Source: Blastomyces gilchristii SLH14081 (Eukaryota; Ascomycota; Eurotiomycetes; Onygenales; Ajellomycetaceae). Taken from it: 64,000 nt of DNA. Below the pieces are notes generated by a model, which was given only the letters and a program-made list of their open reading frames with translations, searched no databases and was not told the origin of the DNA. This document shows, piece after piece, positions 11,854 through 24,059 of the stretch. The translations under genes and the position numbers were made by a program. The DNA is taken from positions 62,001 to 126,000 of the forward strand of contig NW_003101633.1 of the NCBI RefSeq assembly GCF_000003855.2, written 5' to 3'. Numbering within the stretch: the first letter of the stretch is position 1; every line of letters starts with the position of its first letter.

Positions 11854-14680
11854 GTATTTGCTAATGAAGAGAGATTCTTGATCTATTACTAATAATTTCA
11901 GAGTATCATAATTATAAATAATAATATCTAAAAAGATCAGTCAATTCAGAGGCTTTAATCTTTTTATAAGTAGAAATATATTTTATCATCTTTGTAAAAC
12001 AGTTAATAATGATTAAAATTGAGTCATATTTCTTAACTCTTGTCAACTTTAGCAGATTAACTATGAAATTCATTGATAGATTCTGTCATGAGCTCTTTAA
12101 AACAGATAGTGATATTAACTCACTGTATTACTTATACTGTGAGATCATTATTCTTTAATAGATATTATAAGTCTTAATATACTCTGTGACATCTATCTGA
12201 AGCTTATCTTAAATATATTTATATTTTAAAAGCTTCTCAGTCTTCTCTAATCTGAAGTATTCTATATGAGAATTATTATGATAAATTCTTAATAACTTCT
12301 GATACATCACTCTGCTATAAGAGATGAAGACTGAATTATTCAGTAGTAGAAGTTTATATTCCTCTAATTATCAGTGACTTGATTTCTTAGCAGTACTGTT
12401 CTGCTCAGAGTCTGTCTCTTTCAAGTTTAAACTGAATTCTTTCTTCTTTAACTTCTAAATTCAAGCTGTAGTAGAGATATTTCTCTTCTATAACTTATTA
12501 ATGAATTTCAAAAGTAGTTAAGTTGAAAGATTGTAGATTATTTCATTCTTTATCAATTCAATAATAGTAAGATATAATATAAGAAGCTTATAATCTTCAG
12601 TGTTAGTTCTCTGCAGAGACTCAGATTTTCTTTTATCTTCTATACTGAGTTTTATAGCTGTCTTATCAGTGCTGTTTCTAAGCTTTAGAGAATCTTAATT
12701 CTCTGCAGCCAGCTTCTTCTACAGTGATAGCAGAGATTCTTTTATAGAATTCTTCTTCTCATTAATAATATTATAATCAGGCTGTTTAAACAGTGTATCA
12801 GCAGAGTTAAGCTGATCTGAACAGTATTGAATATAGAAATTATACTTTAAAAGCAGCTCTGCTTACCTGACTTGATATTCTATCAAGCTCTTTATTATTA
12901 AGAAGTAATGCAGATTTGTATAATCAGTGAGAACTTACACTGAGTACTTACTACTCTGAAGATAATATTATCAGATTTTAAAGAATTTGATAATTACTAA
13001 CATCTTTTGATTATAAGTATTATATCTTCTCTGTATAAGTGATAACTTCTCAAAGAAGAAGATCACTGATCTTTATTCATAGTATTTTATAGACTCTGTG
13101 AAAAAGTCTTCTCTCACAGACATTTTATTATCTATATTCTCAGAAGTTATTATTCTTTACTTCTCTTAACATTAAAAGATCTCTGACATCAACTGTGAAA
13201 AGATTTCACAGACTTTATTTTCAGATGCATCAGTCTCACACTGACTGAGTAAGTCAGAGTTAAAGTGATTTAGTATTATAATATCTGTAAAAGCTTATTT
13301 CAATTCTATAAACATCTGTACAGTATCTTGAGTAAGAATAAATAATCTTATTTTTCTATCTTTTACACTTCTCTTTAACAGATCTGTAAGAGAGACAGTA
13401 ATTTATAAATATATATAGATGAATTATCTGTAGAAATTTATAAATTCTAGAAATATCTATATCTTACAGTATGTTCACAGTGCTGACTAGTTCTCAATGA
13501 TGAAGACTCAGCTTCTATTCATTAAAATATTATTAATCTCAATAATATAATCTAAGAAATCAATCTTCTGCATGTAGAACAAGTATTTTTCAGTGTTTAT
13601 ATAGAGTTGATACTGTCTTAAGTGACTCAATACTTCTTAAATATAAGTATTGTATTCTTTCTTTATTTTCAAGAAGATTAGAATGTCATTTAAATATACT
13701 ATACAGAAGATATTGATAAGATCTTACAGTATCTCATTTATATAGATCTGAAAGATAACTGAAGTATTATAAAGATTAAAAGATAAAACAAGATATTCAA
13801 AATTACTGTACTTAATATAAAAAGCTGTTTTTCAAACATTATCTTCATTAACTCTGATTCTATGATAGATATTCTGTATATTAATCTTTGAGAATATCTT
13901 TACTTCAGATAATTAATTGATTATCTTGTCAATTAATAGTAATAAATAGTAATTCTTAATCATCATCTTATTGAGGCCTCTGTAATCTATGAATAGACAT
14001 AGTCTACTGTTTTTCTTGAGTATAAAGAGTATAGATATCTCTGCTGAACTCTTTAATAAGTGTATTCAGTTTTTTAATTATACTTTCTCAAGATATTTAC
14101 ACAGAACATTCAATTTCTTTACAGATAAGTTATAAAGAGACTTGTATAGCACTGTTACATTATCTTTAAAATGAATCTTATATTATATCTTAATGTCAGA
14201 AAACTTCACTGCTTTTCTTTTCAAAAAGATATTCTTATAATCTATAAAGAGATATTATATATATTTATCTTTAATAACAGATACTGCTGCTAATCTTGTA
14301 ATAAGAGTGATAACTTCTTCATCTATTTTCAAGTCTCAGTTATCTACTATACAGTATATCAACTCTATCTTTTTCTTAAGATTCTTCAAATAAAACTCTT
14401 CAGATTTCTCTATTACTATCTTTTTATTAGTAAGATAGTATTATCATATTTAAGTGACTCAGTCAATGAGAGAATTATTTTCTCTTAATTATAGAAGATC
14501 TAGAATAATGTTCTTATCTATAATATTAACTATATAAAGAAGTAGACTACTCTTCTTAAAGATTTCTTCTGAGTCTGTGACTATATACTTTGCTTGAATT
14601 ATACTAAAATAATGATATTTTATTTCATCAGTAAATTTTACATAATCTGATAGATCTATCTTCTTTCAATTCTTTATCAA
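11854..14680 (-). pseudogene. G1 Gypsy pol: protease, RT, RNase H, integrase N-terminal part
   Basis: Read on the minus strand, RT traces occur around 13975-14060 (ILFILKK and CLFIDY fit the family's LFVKKKDG and CIDYRGLN). RNase H appears at 12850-13070 (NTYNQKMLVII and VLTDYTNLHYF fit ELLAIV and VLTDHKNLEYF). The integrase ends at 11854 with IDQESLFISKY, the region of the second catalytic Asp. Stops are frequent and almost all replace Trp, Gln or Arg. The continuation is at 4162-3330 beyond the LINE. Confidence 0.75.
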
Positions 14681-14681
14681 A

Positions 14682-14778
14682 GAAAAGAAATGACTAAATT
14701 CAGAAATATCTGAATATGAAGAGAAGGAAATCAATCAGATATAGTCTGTTAAAACAGCTATATACTATCTTTTAATAT
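14682..14778 (+). repeat. ~95-bp LINE fragment between G1 gag and pol
   Basis: Matches 11405-11497, the end of LINE ORF2 and start of its 3' UTR, but lacks both LINE ends and has no tail. It sits where G1 gag passes to pol. Confidence 0.75.
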
Positions 14779-14784
14779 AGACTT

Positions 14785-15993
14785 AAAGATATGAGAATTA
14801 TTAATTCTTTATTTCTTTCTCTTCTTTATCTTCTATGAATACATTTATCAGAAGAGAAGTTAACTTTAAGAAAATATCTTCTCAGTTTCTTCTCTTCTTC
14901 AGCTTCTTATAATTACTAGTATAGTAATTATCAGCTCTGCAGTTAAAACAGAGATCTTTATTAAATCTTTTTTAATATTTCTTCACAGTGAGTGAAGAAT
15001 CAGAATACTTGAAATTCTTCTTTATTTTCTTCACACTGAAGCTGTCACAGTACTGTTTAGATTCTATTATTAATTACTTAGAAGAGATCTTATTAGTCTT
15101 TTTCTTAAAATATTGATTATTTAAATAGATTTAGAAAACTAAGTTAACAAGCTCAGTGTAATTAATTAATAAACTCTGATACTATAATATTATTATTTAC
15201 ATCTTATAAGTTAGTTTTATAAGATAAAGCTATATCTTTAATTGATTCAAATTATCAGTTAATTTCTCTCAATATTTCTCAAATTTTATATTGAAATTAA
15301 AAGAATTCTCATCATTTTATTAATATAATAAGTTAAACTACTATACTGCTGTGAAGCTGCAGTTATAATAATCTTTGATTTAATTCAGTAGAAAGTCTTT
15401 GAATTCTTCTTAAGTTATAATAGTATTAATATACTCAAGCTCTCTCTTCTTAATAACTCAAGTAGTTATAGATGTATCTTTAAGAAGATTGACAGTGTAT
15501 ATTACTTATATCTTATGAGTATTAAACTAGCTCAGATTAAGACAGAATTTTCATTCAAGAGTATAAATAAAGCTGTGAAATTCAGATAATATATTTTTCT
15601 TATAACTCAGAGAATCTCTGATCTTAATCTCTCTATCTTTATAATAGATATAGATGTGTAGAGGCTGCAGTAATAATAGAGCAGTTAAAGAGCTTATATC
15701 AAAATTTATAGTAAGTTCAGAAATCTCAGATTTCTATCAGAGTAGAGATGTATACACTCTAGAAAATAATATGAAGTTTCTCTCAGAGAGTGAGATTGAG
15801 TCAGTCTCAGTATAAATATATAAAATCATATCAGTCTATTAGAGCTTAACTGATTCAAACTTATAATCAGATTAAGTGATTTGAATTATAATATAATAAA
15901 ACTGAAGAGATAACTAGTCAGTGATATTATATAAAGATAGTTGTTTAAAAAGCTGTATAAGTGAGCTTAACTATCTTATTTAAATAGTAAGCT
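14785..15993 (-). pseudogene. G1 Gypsy gag relic, copy B
   Basis: Direct repeat of 86-1293. The zinc-knuckle trace at about 14892-14960 (CFNC-R-A-D-N-Y-Y) has its last Cys as Tyr. More mutated than copy A: many C-to-T and G-to-A differences, several in CpA context. No open frame remains. Confidence 0.65.
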
Positions 15994-16430
15994 TGTAGAC
16001 TACAGAGTTATTGCAAGAATATCACAGATATAATACTTAGTATACTAAGAAGATTATATAAGAAATACAGTAACTCTTGTATATATTTTAGTAGAAGAAA
16101 AATGAATCACTAATCTCTTTAATAAGAAATCAGTATTTAGTTATTCTATATAGATAATAAATAAATACTCTTCTTTTATTTTATCAGTGAGAATAGTCAG
16201 AGTAATATCTCAGCAGCAGCTTACTACTCTGAAAGAGTAATCTGCTGATCTTATATAGAAGTAGAGTTCTTATATTTATTAATCAGATCTTTCTCTAATA
16301 TATCTGAATGATATTATAGAGTGATTAAAAACTGATTTAAACAGTCTATGAAATGAATGGAATCATCCGCAAGGAAGCGATGGGCCGTGTGGAACCGCAA
16401 CAGGGCCTTGGCGCGGCCGGGGGCGTGACA
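15994..16430 (-). repeat. 5' LTR of Gypsy G1 copy B
   Basis: Starts TGTCACGCCC at 16430 on the minus strand; the first ~70 bp (16362-16430) keep CpG while the rest is stripped. Just inside it, at about 15975-15991, copy A shows a perfect 6-bp hairpin (cttgct-taaat-agcaag) next to the presumed priming site. Confidence 0.65.
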
Positions 16431-17940
16431 CTTATCTACTTGCTTTTCTGAGCAGTGTGCGCCACCTTGACATGATTGCTCTCAAGAGAAGAAGGAGAAG
16501 CTATCAGACAGCAGTTAACAAGCTTGAAGCCAATCGTAGTTAGAACTCATTATTTAAATCTTATTGCCAGAAATACTTACTCTGTCTATTTTAGATGCAT
16601 CATGTTCTCTTTCTGTATCTATGCTTACAGTGTCTCTATATTCTAATAATTATTCCTTGTATAAAGTTTGTTAAGTGAGTAAGCTTCAAAAGGCCTATCA
16701 CATTAAACTGTAACTTATTCAAATGTAGTTCAGTTGATATAAATCTATCTTTTTACTCTTTGATCTTGAGAACTGATTCACTAGCTAATCATTGCACATG
16801 ATTCTAGAGTAGGTATTAATAGCTGACATTGAGTTCAATCTGAGAACTTTTACATATATGTCTCTATCATAGATGCTGACAATCTTTGTTCACTCAAGTG
16901 CTTTATCTCAGTCACTTATGTTATATTCTCATTCTCAATATGAACTATCATTGCTGAGAAGATGAAAGCAGATCACTGCAATAATCTCTGACTTTTTTAA
17001 TAGTCTCTCTCACTGAGGTGAGTGATCAATCACAGACTTCTCAATTACAGAGTTAATAATATATTAACATATTATGCATTTGAAGTTAAAGGCTGTTGCA
17101 GTAAGAAAATGATAAACAGACTGAGTTTATCAGTCAGATGAAAAGAAATTTAATAGTGAAAATTCTTATTCTGTTCTCTATAGCCTTCTTTATGAAATAA
17201 GTGTCAGCAGTGCTCTTAAATATAACATATTCATTTACATTAAAAGTCTCAAGTACTTTATCACTCTTCTGATGAAGGTTCAGTGTGACATCAGACACTG
17301 TCTCAATCTTAGTTTTCATGACAATGTGATTCTGTACATAATGATACAGAGTCTTGCGGACTTAAGACCACACTGTATCATAAGAAAAAGCTTATGTGAA
17401 TTTCAATCTTGACAATGTTCTCAGTTGTGAAATCAATCTTCTATTCAATCAGTTAAACTAGCTTCAATTATATATCTCAAACTTATAATGATGTTAAATT
17501 TCAAATCTTCTGAAATATGAATCTTACTGACAGCAAATTCATCATCTTGAGCAAAAAACAGATCAAGCACATAATAAAAAGAAGAAAAAAATGAAAGAAA
17601 GAAAAGAAGCTTTTTCTGCAAGCAACTTTCAGCAGATAAGCTTTCTTTTTAAAATCAGAAATTCTCATCATCAACTTTTAAGATCTGCTCTTATTTGACA
17701 GTCTTATGCAAGACTGTCAGTTATCTGAGAGACTCTTACATACACTGCTCATTTTACTGCATTACATAGCTTACTCTAATTAATAGTTGAGATTATTCTT
17801 TAGTAGCTTCTTCTGCAGAAACTTTGTTTAAATTTAAGACTTGTAAACTGAATGATACACTATAAGAAAGTGATACAGATGATTAACTAGAAATCTACAG
17901 AAAGAATGAAAAAGTGAGTAAGCTAGACTAGATTACAATA
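16431..17940. other. AT-rich region, no recognisable gene
   Basis: Short frames only (for example 17134-17319, minus). Mutated throughout. It may contain parts of the relic described at 17940-18900; nothing firm can be said. Confidence 0.4.
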
Positions 17941-18900
17941 TATTATATAATACTAAAAGTAGAAGTATAAATTAATATTGAGAAGTCTTTCAATCTGCTG
18001 CATGATATCTGTCATCTTACTCATATCAGTGATGTAAGATCTAAACATAAATAGTTCTTTAATTGTATATATTACACTCTGCAGATTCTTTGTATACTTC
18101 AGAGAGAATAATCTGTGACATCTGAGAAAGTAAGTTAATAACTGAAGCTCTTTAATAGAAAGAAATACAAATGACAATACTGGGCTCTTTTTTAACTCAT
18201 TGTAATACACTTAATAGTTAATGATACTTAACAGCTGCAGAGAAATCATCTTATCATCTCACTCAGCTTACTTCAAATCATAGAATATTACAGTGAATCT
18301 GTGAAAGTTTCAATATTTATATAAGCATTTTGATTATCAGTTAAAAAATAATCACTGAGTAAGAAAGTGATATTAAGGCTTATCACAGCAAGTTCAACTA
18401 ACATAGTACTGTGCTTTAAGTTAGTCTGAAGACAGTTAGTAACATCTTCATATCAACAATTTCAAGAGTAACTCAAGACATTAAGTCATCTGTAGATGCT
18501 CTTGTTCTTCATGAATATGACAGCATAATTATCACAGAAGAACCTCAGGTCATTTTCTGTCATTGAACTGACTAGTAATTCAGGCAGCAAGTGATGAATG
18601 TCATGGAAAAGTGAGATGTCAGTTTGAAACTCTGTCATCTCATTATTATCTCATCGTTGATGATAGATTCACTGAAAGTGAATATTCAGAAGGTATAATA
18701 CGTCCGGAGTCAGGTCAACAGTTGAGAGATCACACAGAGGTTCAATGATGAAGCTGATATTCAGTCGCAGGTCACAAGCCGTCTGTTCAGCAATTCGATG
18801 CTGCTCAATATTACCGAGCGTGCAAAAGAGTTTACCTCGGAGATGAACAGAAACTTTCGTGAAATCTGACAGCGGATGAAGAGTTGATTTTAAACAAGAT
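17940..18900 (-). pseudogene. Relic of an unrecognised protein-coding gene
   Basis: Read on the minus strand from about 18900 down, a largely consistent frame runs through SVHLRGKLFCTLGNIEQ, LCDLSTVDLTPDVLY, ISLFHDIHHLLPEL and, further on, NELKKSPVLSFVFLSIKEL and ITDMSKMTDIMQQIERLL (17953-18210). Internal stops are mostly TGA in places where Trp fits. Bases 18690-18880 keep CpG and normal codon use, so the original was probably a balanced-GC gene. I do not recognise the family; a transposon-borne or host gene are both possible. Confidence 0.5.
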
Positions 18901-19300
18901 CATATTCTTGATGAATGAATAACAGTGATTGCAGCCTTATTCTATATACTTCTAGTAGTTATAACAAGCACCACAGCTTAAACACCAGACTGCTCACACT
19001 CAGAGATGAGAGATGATCAATTAACACTTCAATATCAAGACTATCTCTATTCGGGAATGTCAGACACTTCAATGCTAAGATCACTCTCAATTGAGAAATA
19101 TGTATGCTCTGATGAATCAGTTCGCGTGATGAAGTTCAATATCAAAGATCATGCCTGGTTGAATAAGTATAGCAGTCACATATGACAGGGGAATTGAGAT
19201 GACTTGATTGACTTGCAGGACCTTGTAATGTAGCATTTCTAACTGTCTAGTTCATTCAGATGAGCTTGATGAGACAGAATATAAATAAATACCTGATACT
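18900..19300. other. AT-rich spacer between two relic genes
   Basis: No convincing frame. It lies between a minus-strand relic on the left and a plus-strand relic on the right, so it may once have held their shared upstream region. Confidence 0.3.
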
Positions 19301-20450
19301 CTTCAGATTATTTGACTCATTGTTCAATCATCTCTTTAGCCTGGTATATACTTAAAATTTCACATAATGTGTTTGAATTTCTCAATTTTATCAGCATGAG
19401 CAGAGATCTCTATAATATAACTGAAGTTTTCAAATCTCATTCTCTCATGTATGCTGAGAGAGATTTGCATGTTCACTCAGTCAGACAAAGATATAGTAAA
19501 CAAGATTACAATAACAGCTGAGAAAGAGATAATCAAACTGAATGTTTCTCAGCTATTGAGTATAACTTGTAATTATGAAAAGTTACAGCATCTCAAGAAT
19601 CTCAGATATTTTCACAAGTTATATAAAGAAAAGAGACTTTCATAACTAAATATACAGCAGTATTTCATCAATCTATGAGTGATTATAAATGCTGACACAT
19701 TTCTCAATTTTGAGTAGTTAAAATATCAAGCTACAATCACTATCTTATAATTGTCTCAGCATAGTCACAGCTTGCTCTTACAGATTATCACTCAGATTCA
19801 ATTGAACAGTAGTTCTTCAGAGGTCATAATTTCTTCAAGATGTTAAGATTAAGAAAAACTGTTGAGCTCAGAATCACTGCAAATAATGAAATATAATCTA
19901 ATACTGACTTATAAGTAACTAACTTAATTTCTGATGCTGATAGCCTCTCATGTAAACAGTTCAAAACAGATCTTCAAAATACTCACTACTGATTATTACT
20001 TTTATAAAACTATATCATAATCATTCTATTATTTATTTCATTAGATGCAGATATTCTTATTCTTAATACAATACAATCAACAGCAGTATCTCACAGGTAT
20101 TTCTCTTTCTTTATTACAACTGAGTGAATTGATGACTATGTCACAGGCAGCAACAGAATTTACAGAAAGATTATTATATATAGACATCAATATCAATTGA
20201 AAATCTACATCACTAAAGATGAGAGAGAAATAATTAAAAAATAGTATTGTCTCTAAAAGGTTTCACAAGTGAAAGACTTGAGTAGATGAGCTGAAGAAGA
20301 GAGTGAAGATATTGATAGAAGAGTGTAATCATTATCAGAATTTATATTATCAGTTGAAAAAAGCAGAGACATTGTTGATCAGTCTTTCTTTACTCAGACT
20401 GACTATAGCTGATAGTTCTGAAATATGACATGATTTCTGACAGTTTTAAC
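19300..20450 (+). pseudogene. Relic of an unrecognised protein-coding gene (plus strand)
   Basis: A broken plus-strand frame includes KLNVSQLLSITCNYEKLQ (19526-19580), ADTFLNFE-stop-LKYQATIT and SQHSHSLLLQIITQIQLN (about 19690-19805), and near 20290 a charged helical stretch DELKKRVKILIEECNHYQ that looks like a coiled coil. Stops fit Trp or Gln positions. The Leu/Gln-rich helical pattern suggests a real protein, but I cannot assign a family. Confidence 0.4.
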
Positions 20451-20796
20451 AGTTGAAACTCTCACTTTTCAAGAATCAATTAATAAAAGAAAAATAGAGA
20501 AATATTTGAAATGAACTGATATGCTAGGCTAAGACAACAGAACTATACATCAGAGAAAACTTTTTTCCTGAATAGGCAGGGATATAATGATATACAATAC
20601 AGGTTGATAATATATATTCATTCAGTATTCAGCAACCTAAGCCATGTGACATGCATCATACTTTGCAGGTGAATAGGCATCTGAATAAGCAGATGATAAA
20701 CTTTGACTCATCATTCTCAATATGAACTAATCAAATCACATGATTATTTATTATTCTAGCAGCATCATCTTGTCAACACTGTTATCTACACACAGG

Positions 20797-20804
20797 CTTG
20801 TACT
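20797..20804 (+). repeat. 8-bp target duplication, left, of large hAT
   Basis: The octamer cttgtact abuts the TAGACTGG terminus and recurs at 34319-34326. Confidence 0.88.
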
Positions 20805-21449
20805 TAGACTGGCCGGCGGGACCATGAATTTCACATTTGGTCCCATTTGGTCTGGTTTCATACATTTCTTGGCGTGAGTCCCACCAGGACCAAGCCTTAA
20901 AAAAATCTGAAAATGGACCATTTCTGAGAGAAATGGCGTGAAAAATGACCAGATTTAATTCAAGAACAGTGAAATGAGAGTAATTTCTCAGAATAAACTG
21001 TGAAAGATAATCATTCTTCTAAAATCAGAATGAGACTGAGACTGAAGATCAAAATCAGTCTCATTCAGTTCATTCAGTGATTGCTTATATAATCAGAATT
21101 TGATAATGATTATTGATAACACTCATGAAATAACTAAATACATTCTTGTACAAGTTTATTCTTCACTTTCTCATGAAAACTACACTTCTCTGATATACTG
21201 TGATCAGAGGTATTAAATCATCTGATAATTTCATATTTTATAATCATGAGTTTCTTAATTGTTTCTTCTTGTAATTGTTCTCAGCAATAGTGATAAATAT
21301 CTCAACTTGAGTTGAACTTTCACTTCATTTTCACCTCTGTCAATGAAATTGTCAGAATATCACACATCATCAGTACAACAGTTGAATATATACTCTCAAC
21401 AAGTTTTTATAACTCTAGAATTGATTTAGCATGTAAATTTGTCAGATTA

Positions 21450-23000
21450 TCTTGAAGATAGCAGTCAAATTCAGTTTTACAAGTATGTAGTTTTGCCTGA
21501 TTTTCAGTTGCAATCAATGTATGCAAGTTCTGTTTCAAAGTTAGTATTATAGTTCTATGAGATATGAAGCATTATCAAAGATTATTACTTACTAGACAAT
21601 TGTATTTCACTGTCTTCACATCTCAAATATCTGCTCATTCAAATTTCTGATAGTTGACATTGTAGTAGTCTCAGACTAATTTGACATATGAGTCTCATTT
21701 CTCCTCTGTTCAATCTTGAGAAGTGTAGATATTAACTTAATGAAAGAGATCTAGTAGAGCTGCTACAGCATAGTACTCTGCAAAAGATTGTTCAGTTTTG
21801 CTGTAGTAATATACCAGTTTATTTCTGACAGTAATAATAGCCTGTGCTATAGCATTATCTCAGACTGAATTTCTTTTTAAGTGATTCAACTGCTTCTCAA
21901 GATGAGTAAATAAACTATTATACACTCATCAGGCTGACTGCAGCATTGGTGTACAAGTGATTGAGACTGTCTTTGTTGTCTTATAAAACTGAAACAGTAA
22001 ATCAATTACATATTTCAACTGAGTTCACTTCATATCAGAAAGTTTTAATATCTGAATCTTTTCCTAATCAGAGTGTTGCACTCAATGATCAATTATCTGA
22101 TACAATCAAAGAGTCTGAACAGTTATCTCATATATTGAACTTCATCATATTCTAACATTCTGTATCATATTCAGTGATGTGACTGATTTGTTTATTTATT
22201 GAATATCATGAAATCATTGTTATTGTTTAGAGAAGATACAAATCACATTAGCAATGTTTTAAATCTGTGATATTTAAATTATTAGTCAATCTATTCAAAA
22301 TTAACAGTAGCATTATTAAAAAGCATTATTAAAAAGCAATATCAAAAAGTGTTGTTAAAAAACATTATCTTTTACAAAGTAGATGCAAAAGTTACTTGAG
22401 TAATCACTTTTATCTTATTCTCATCTCAAGAATCAGCCATCTCATTATTCTTTATCTCAATATTAAGATTCTTTATCAGTGTTTGCATCACAAGTTAAAC
22501 CATATGAGTAATGCAGAGAATATAACCTTATTTATCATTTCAGAAATGCAAAGTTAATTTTTGCTTCAAACTCTTCATCATAGTGTAGTTATTCACAGCA
22601 TTGTCAGTTATAATTGTAAGAAGACTGAGACTAATATCTCAATAGTCATTTTTAATCACAGTTATTAATATCTCTGCTATATAATCCTCAGTATGACTAC
22701 TGATCAATGATTCAAATTCAATTAATGTCTCTTAATAAGTTCAGTTCTCATCAATGTAATAACATATAACTTCTATAAATGCAAGATTGTTTGTACTAGT
22801 TCATGCATTCACTGTAAGAGACACTCTTCAATGATTCTTCAACTCTGATTCTAGATATTGTATATTGACTTTGTAGTGTGTCTCAAGATTGAACTGAAGA
22901 CAGAATCAATATGAAATATAAAGATTTAAATTAAGCATTTGAAGAAGTGTTCAGAATTCAGAGTTTTCAATTGATCAAAGAGAAAGATTCAGAGATATAC
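21450..23000 (-). pseudogene. hAT transposase relic
   Basis: Minus-strand reading shows the hAT RNase-H-fold landmarks: LTVNA-stop-TSTNNLAF (22780-22830; the stop sits on the invariant Trp of DAWTS), FESLISSHTEDYIAEIL (about 22680-22730), IITDNAVNNYTMMKSL (22575-22625), CITHMV-stop-LVMQTL (about 22480-22530) and AVAALLDLFH (about 21745-21785), the block before the C-terminal dimerisation part. Stops are TGA at Trp and TAA/TAG at Gln. It would cut and rejoin the ends described for 20805-34318 and the MITEs. Limits are approximate; the N-terminal DNA-binding part is not clear. Confidence 0.75.
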
Positions 23001-24050
23001 ACATGTGAAGTAATTATTCACAGAAGTTATCAGATAAGAGTTATGAAATCAGAGTACTGATATATAATTATTTTCACATAATTTTCTTCAAATTAGAAAG
23101 TTAGCATTATCAAAAATCATTATCTGGTAGAGTAACTTACCAGCTCAGTAGTAATTTTCTGATTATTTTTCTTTTATTATCTGTATTCTGATAACTTCAG
23201 ATGTCAGAAAATTTCTTCAGAGTCATGATCAGTTCATAATAAATATTTCTGAATAAAGTTGCAGTGATTGTAGCAGAGAGATGACTCTTCAGTAATCTAT
23301 AATACAATCTGTTGATAATTATTTCATAGATTATCTCAGTGTTTATATTGAGTTTTTCATAAATTTCATGACCTGAAATCAGATGTGAAGAATGAAGTAA
23401 TTATTTATTATAATTAAAAGAGAGTATTCTGTGTTGAATTATAAACAATATAGACTTTGTAATTCACAGTGATTTCTTGAAAAGTTTGTGAATCTTTAAT
23501 AGAAGTAAAAGAAGTGAAAGAAGTGAATTCAGAAGATATGATAATAATTTAAGAAAGATAACAATTTATTTTCAATAACTGATCACTGATGTGTGTAAGA
23601 AGAATTAATATAAAAGAAAATAATCTTGTTTCTTAACTTAGTTATAATTTTAGTACTAACTCAGATTGAATATCATTAATGTATAAAAGTAAATAAATAA
23701 TCTTGATTAATCTCTGTTATATTTCTTGAAATATATTAATATTATGAAAGAGAGTGTTATCAAATTATATTATCAGATGATATCATTAAAAATATATTAA
23801 TATTATGAATATCAATATTGAAAAAATGTTAATACTTATACATTATAGTGATTTGTGAATCATGATAGTTAAATATATATATATATATATATCATTCCTG
23901 ACTTGATTACAACTCGTACAATAATTTTTGAAAACTCAAAATCAATTTTAATTATTAATAATTAAAAACTTAAACTTATAACTAACTAATATAAAAAGAA
24001 AAAAATCTACTTTTTCTCTTTCTCATTCTTCTTATCATTCTTTATAATTT
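23000..24050. other. AT-rich part of the hAT element
   Basis: Includes an (AT)n run at about 23873-23893. Probably the transposase N-terminus and leader on the minus strand, too decayed to read. Confidence 0.4.
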
Positions 24051-24059
24051 ACTTCTCAT

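Larger units (their letters stand above)
3300..16430 (-). mobile_element. Gypsy G1 copy B, chromodomain Ty3/Gypsy relic split by LINE copy 1
   Basis: Minus-strand order from right: 5' LTR (15994-16430), gag (about 14785-15993), protease/RT (RT motif region about 13975-14060), RNase H (about 12850-13070), integrase (about 11854-12600, then 3960-4162), chromodomain (about 3330-3480). The LINE at 4182-11834 interrupts the integrase; without it the frame reads on through the second catalytic-Asp region into a QTD-x-QTE motif. Almost every Trp codon is TGA, with many Gln stops, as after C-to-T mutation. The 3' LTR was not identified; the left limit is where the chromodomain ends. Confidence 0.75.

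Noticed and set aside
16431..20796. Starship captain (tyrosine recombinase, DUF3435) or Crypton
   Set aside because: Looked for the recombinase pattern on both strands without finding a convincing match; relics are left unnamed.
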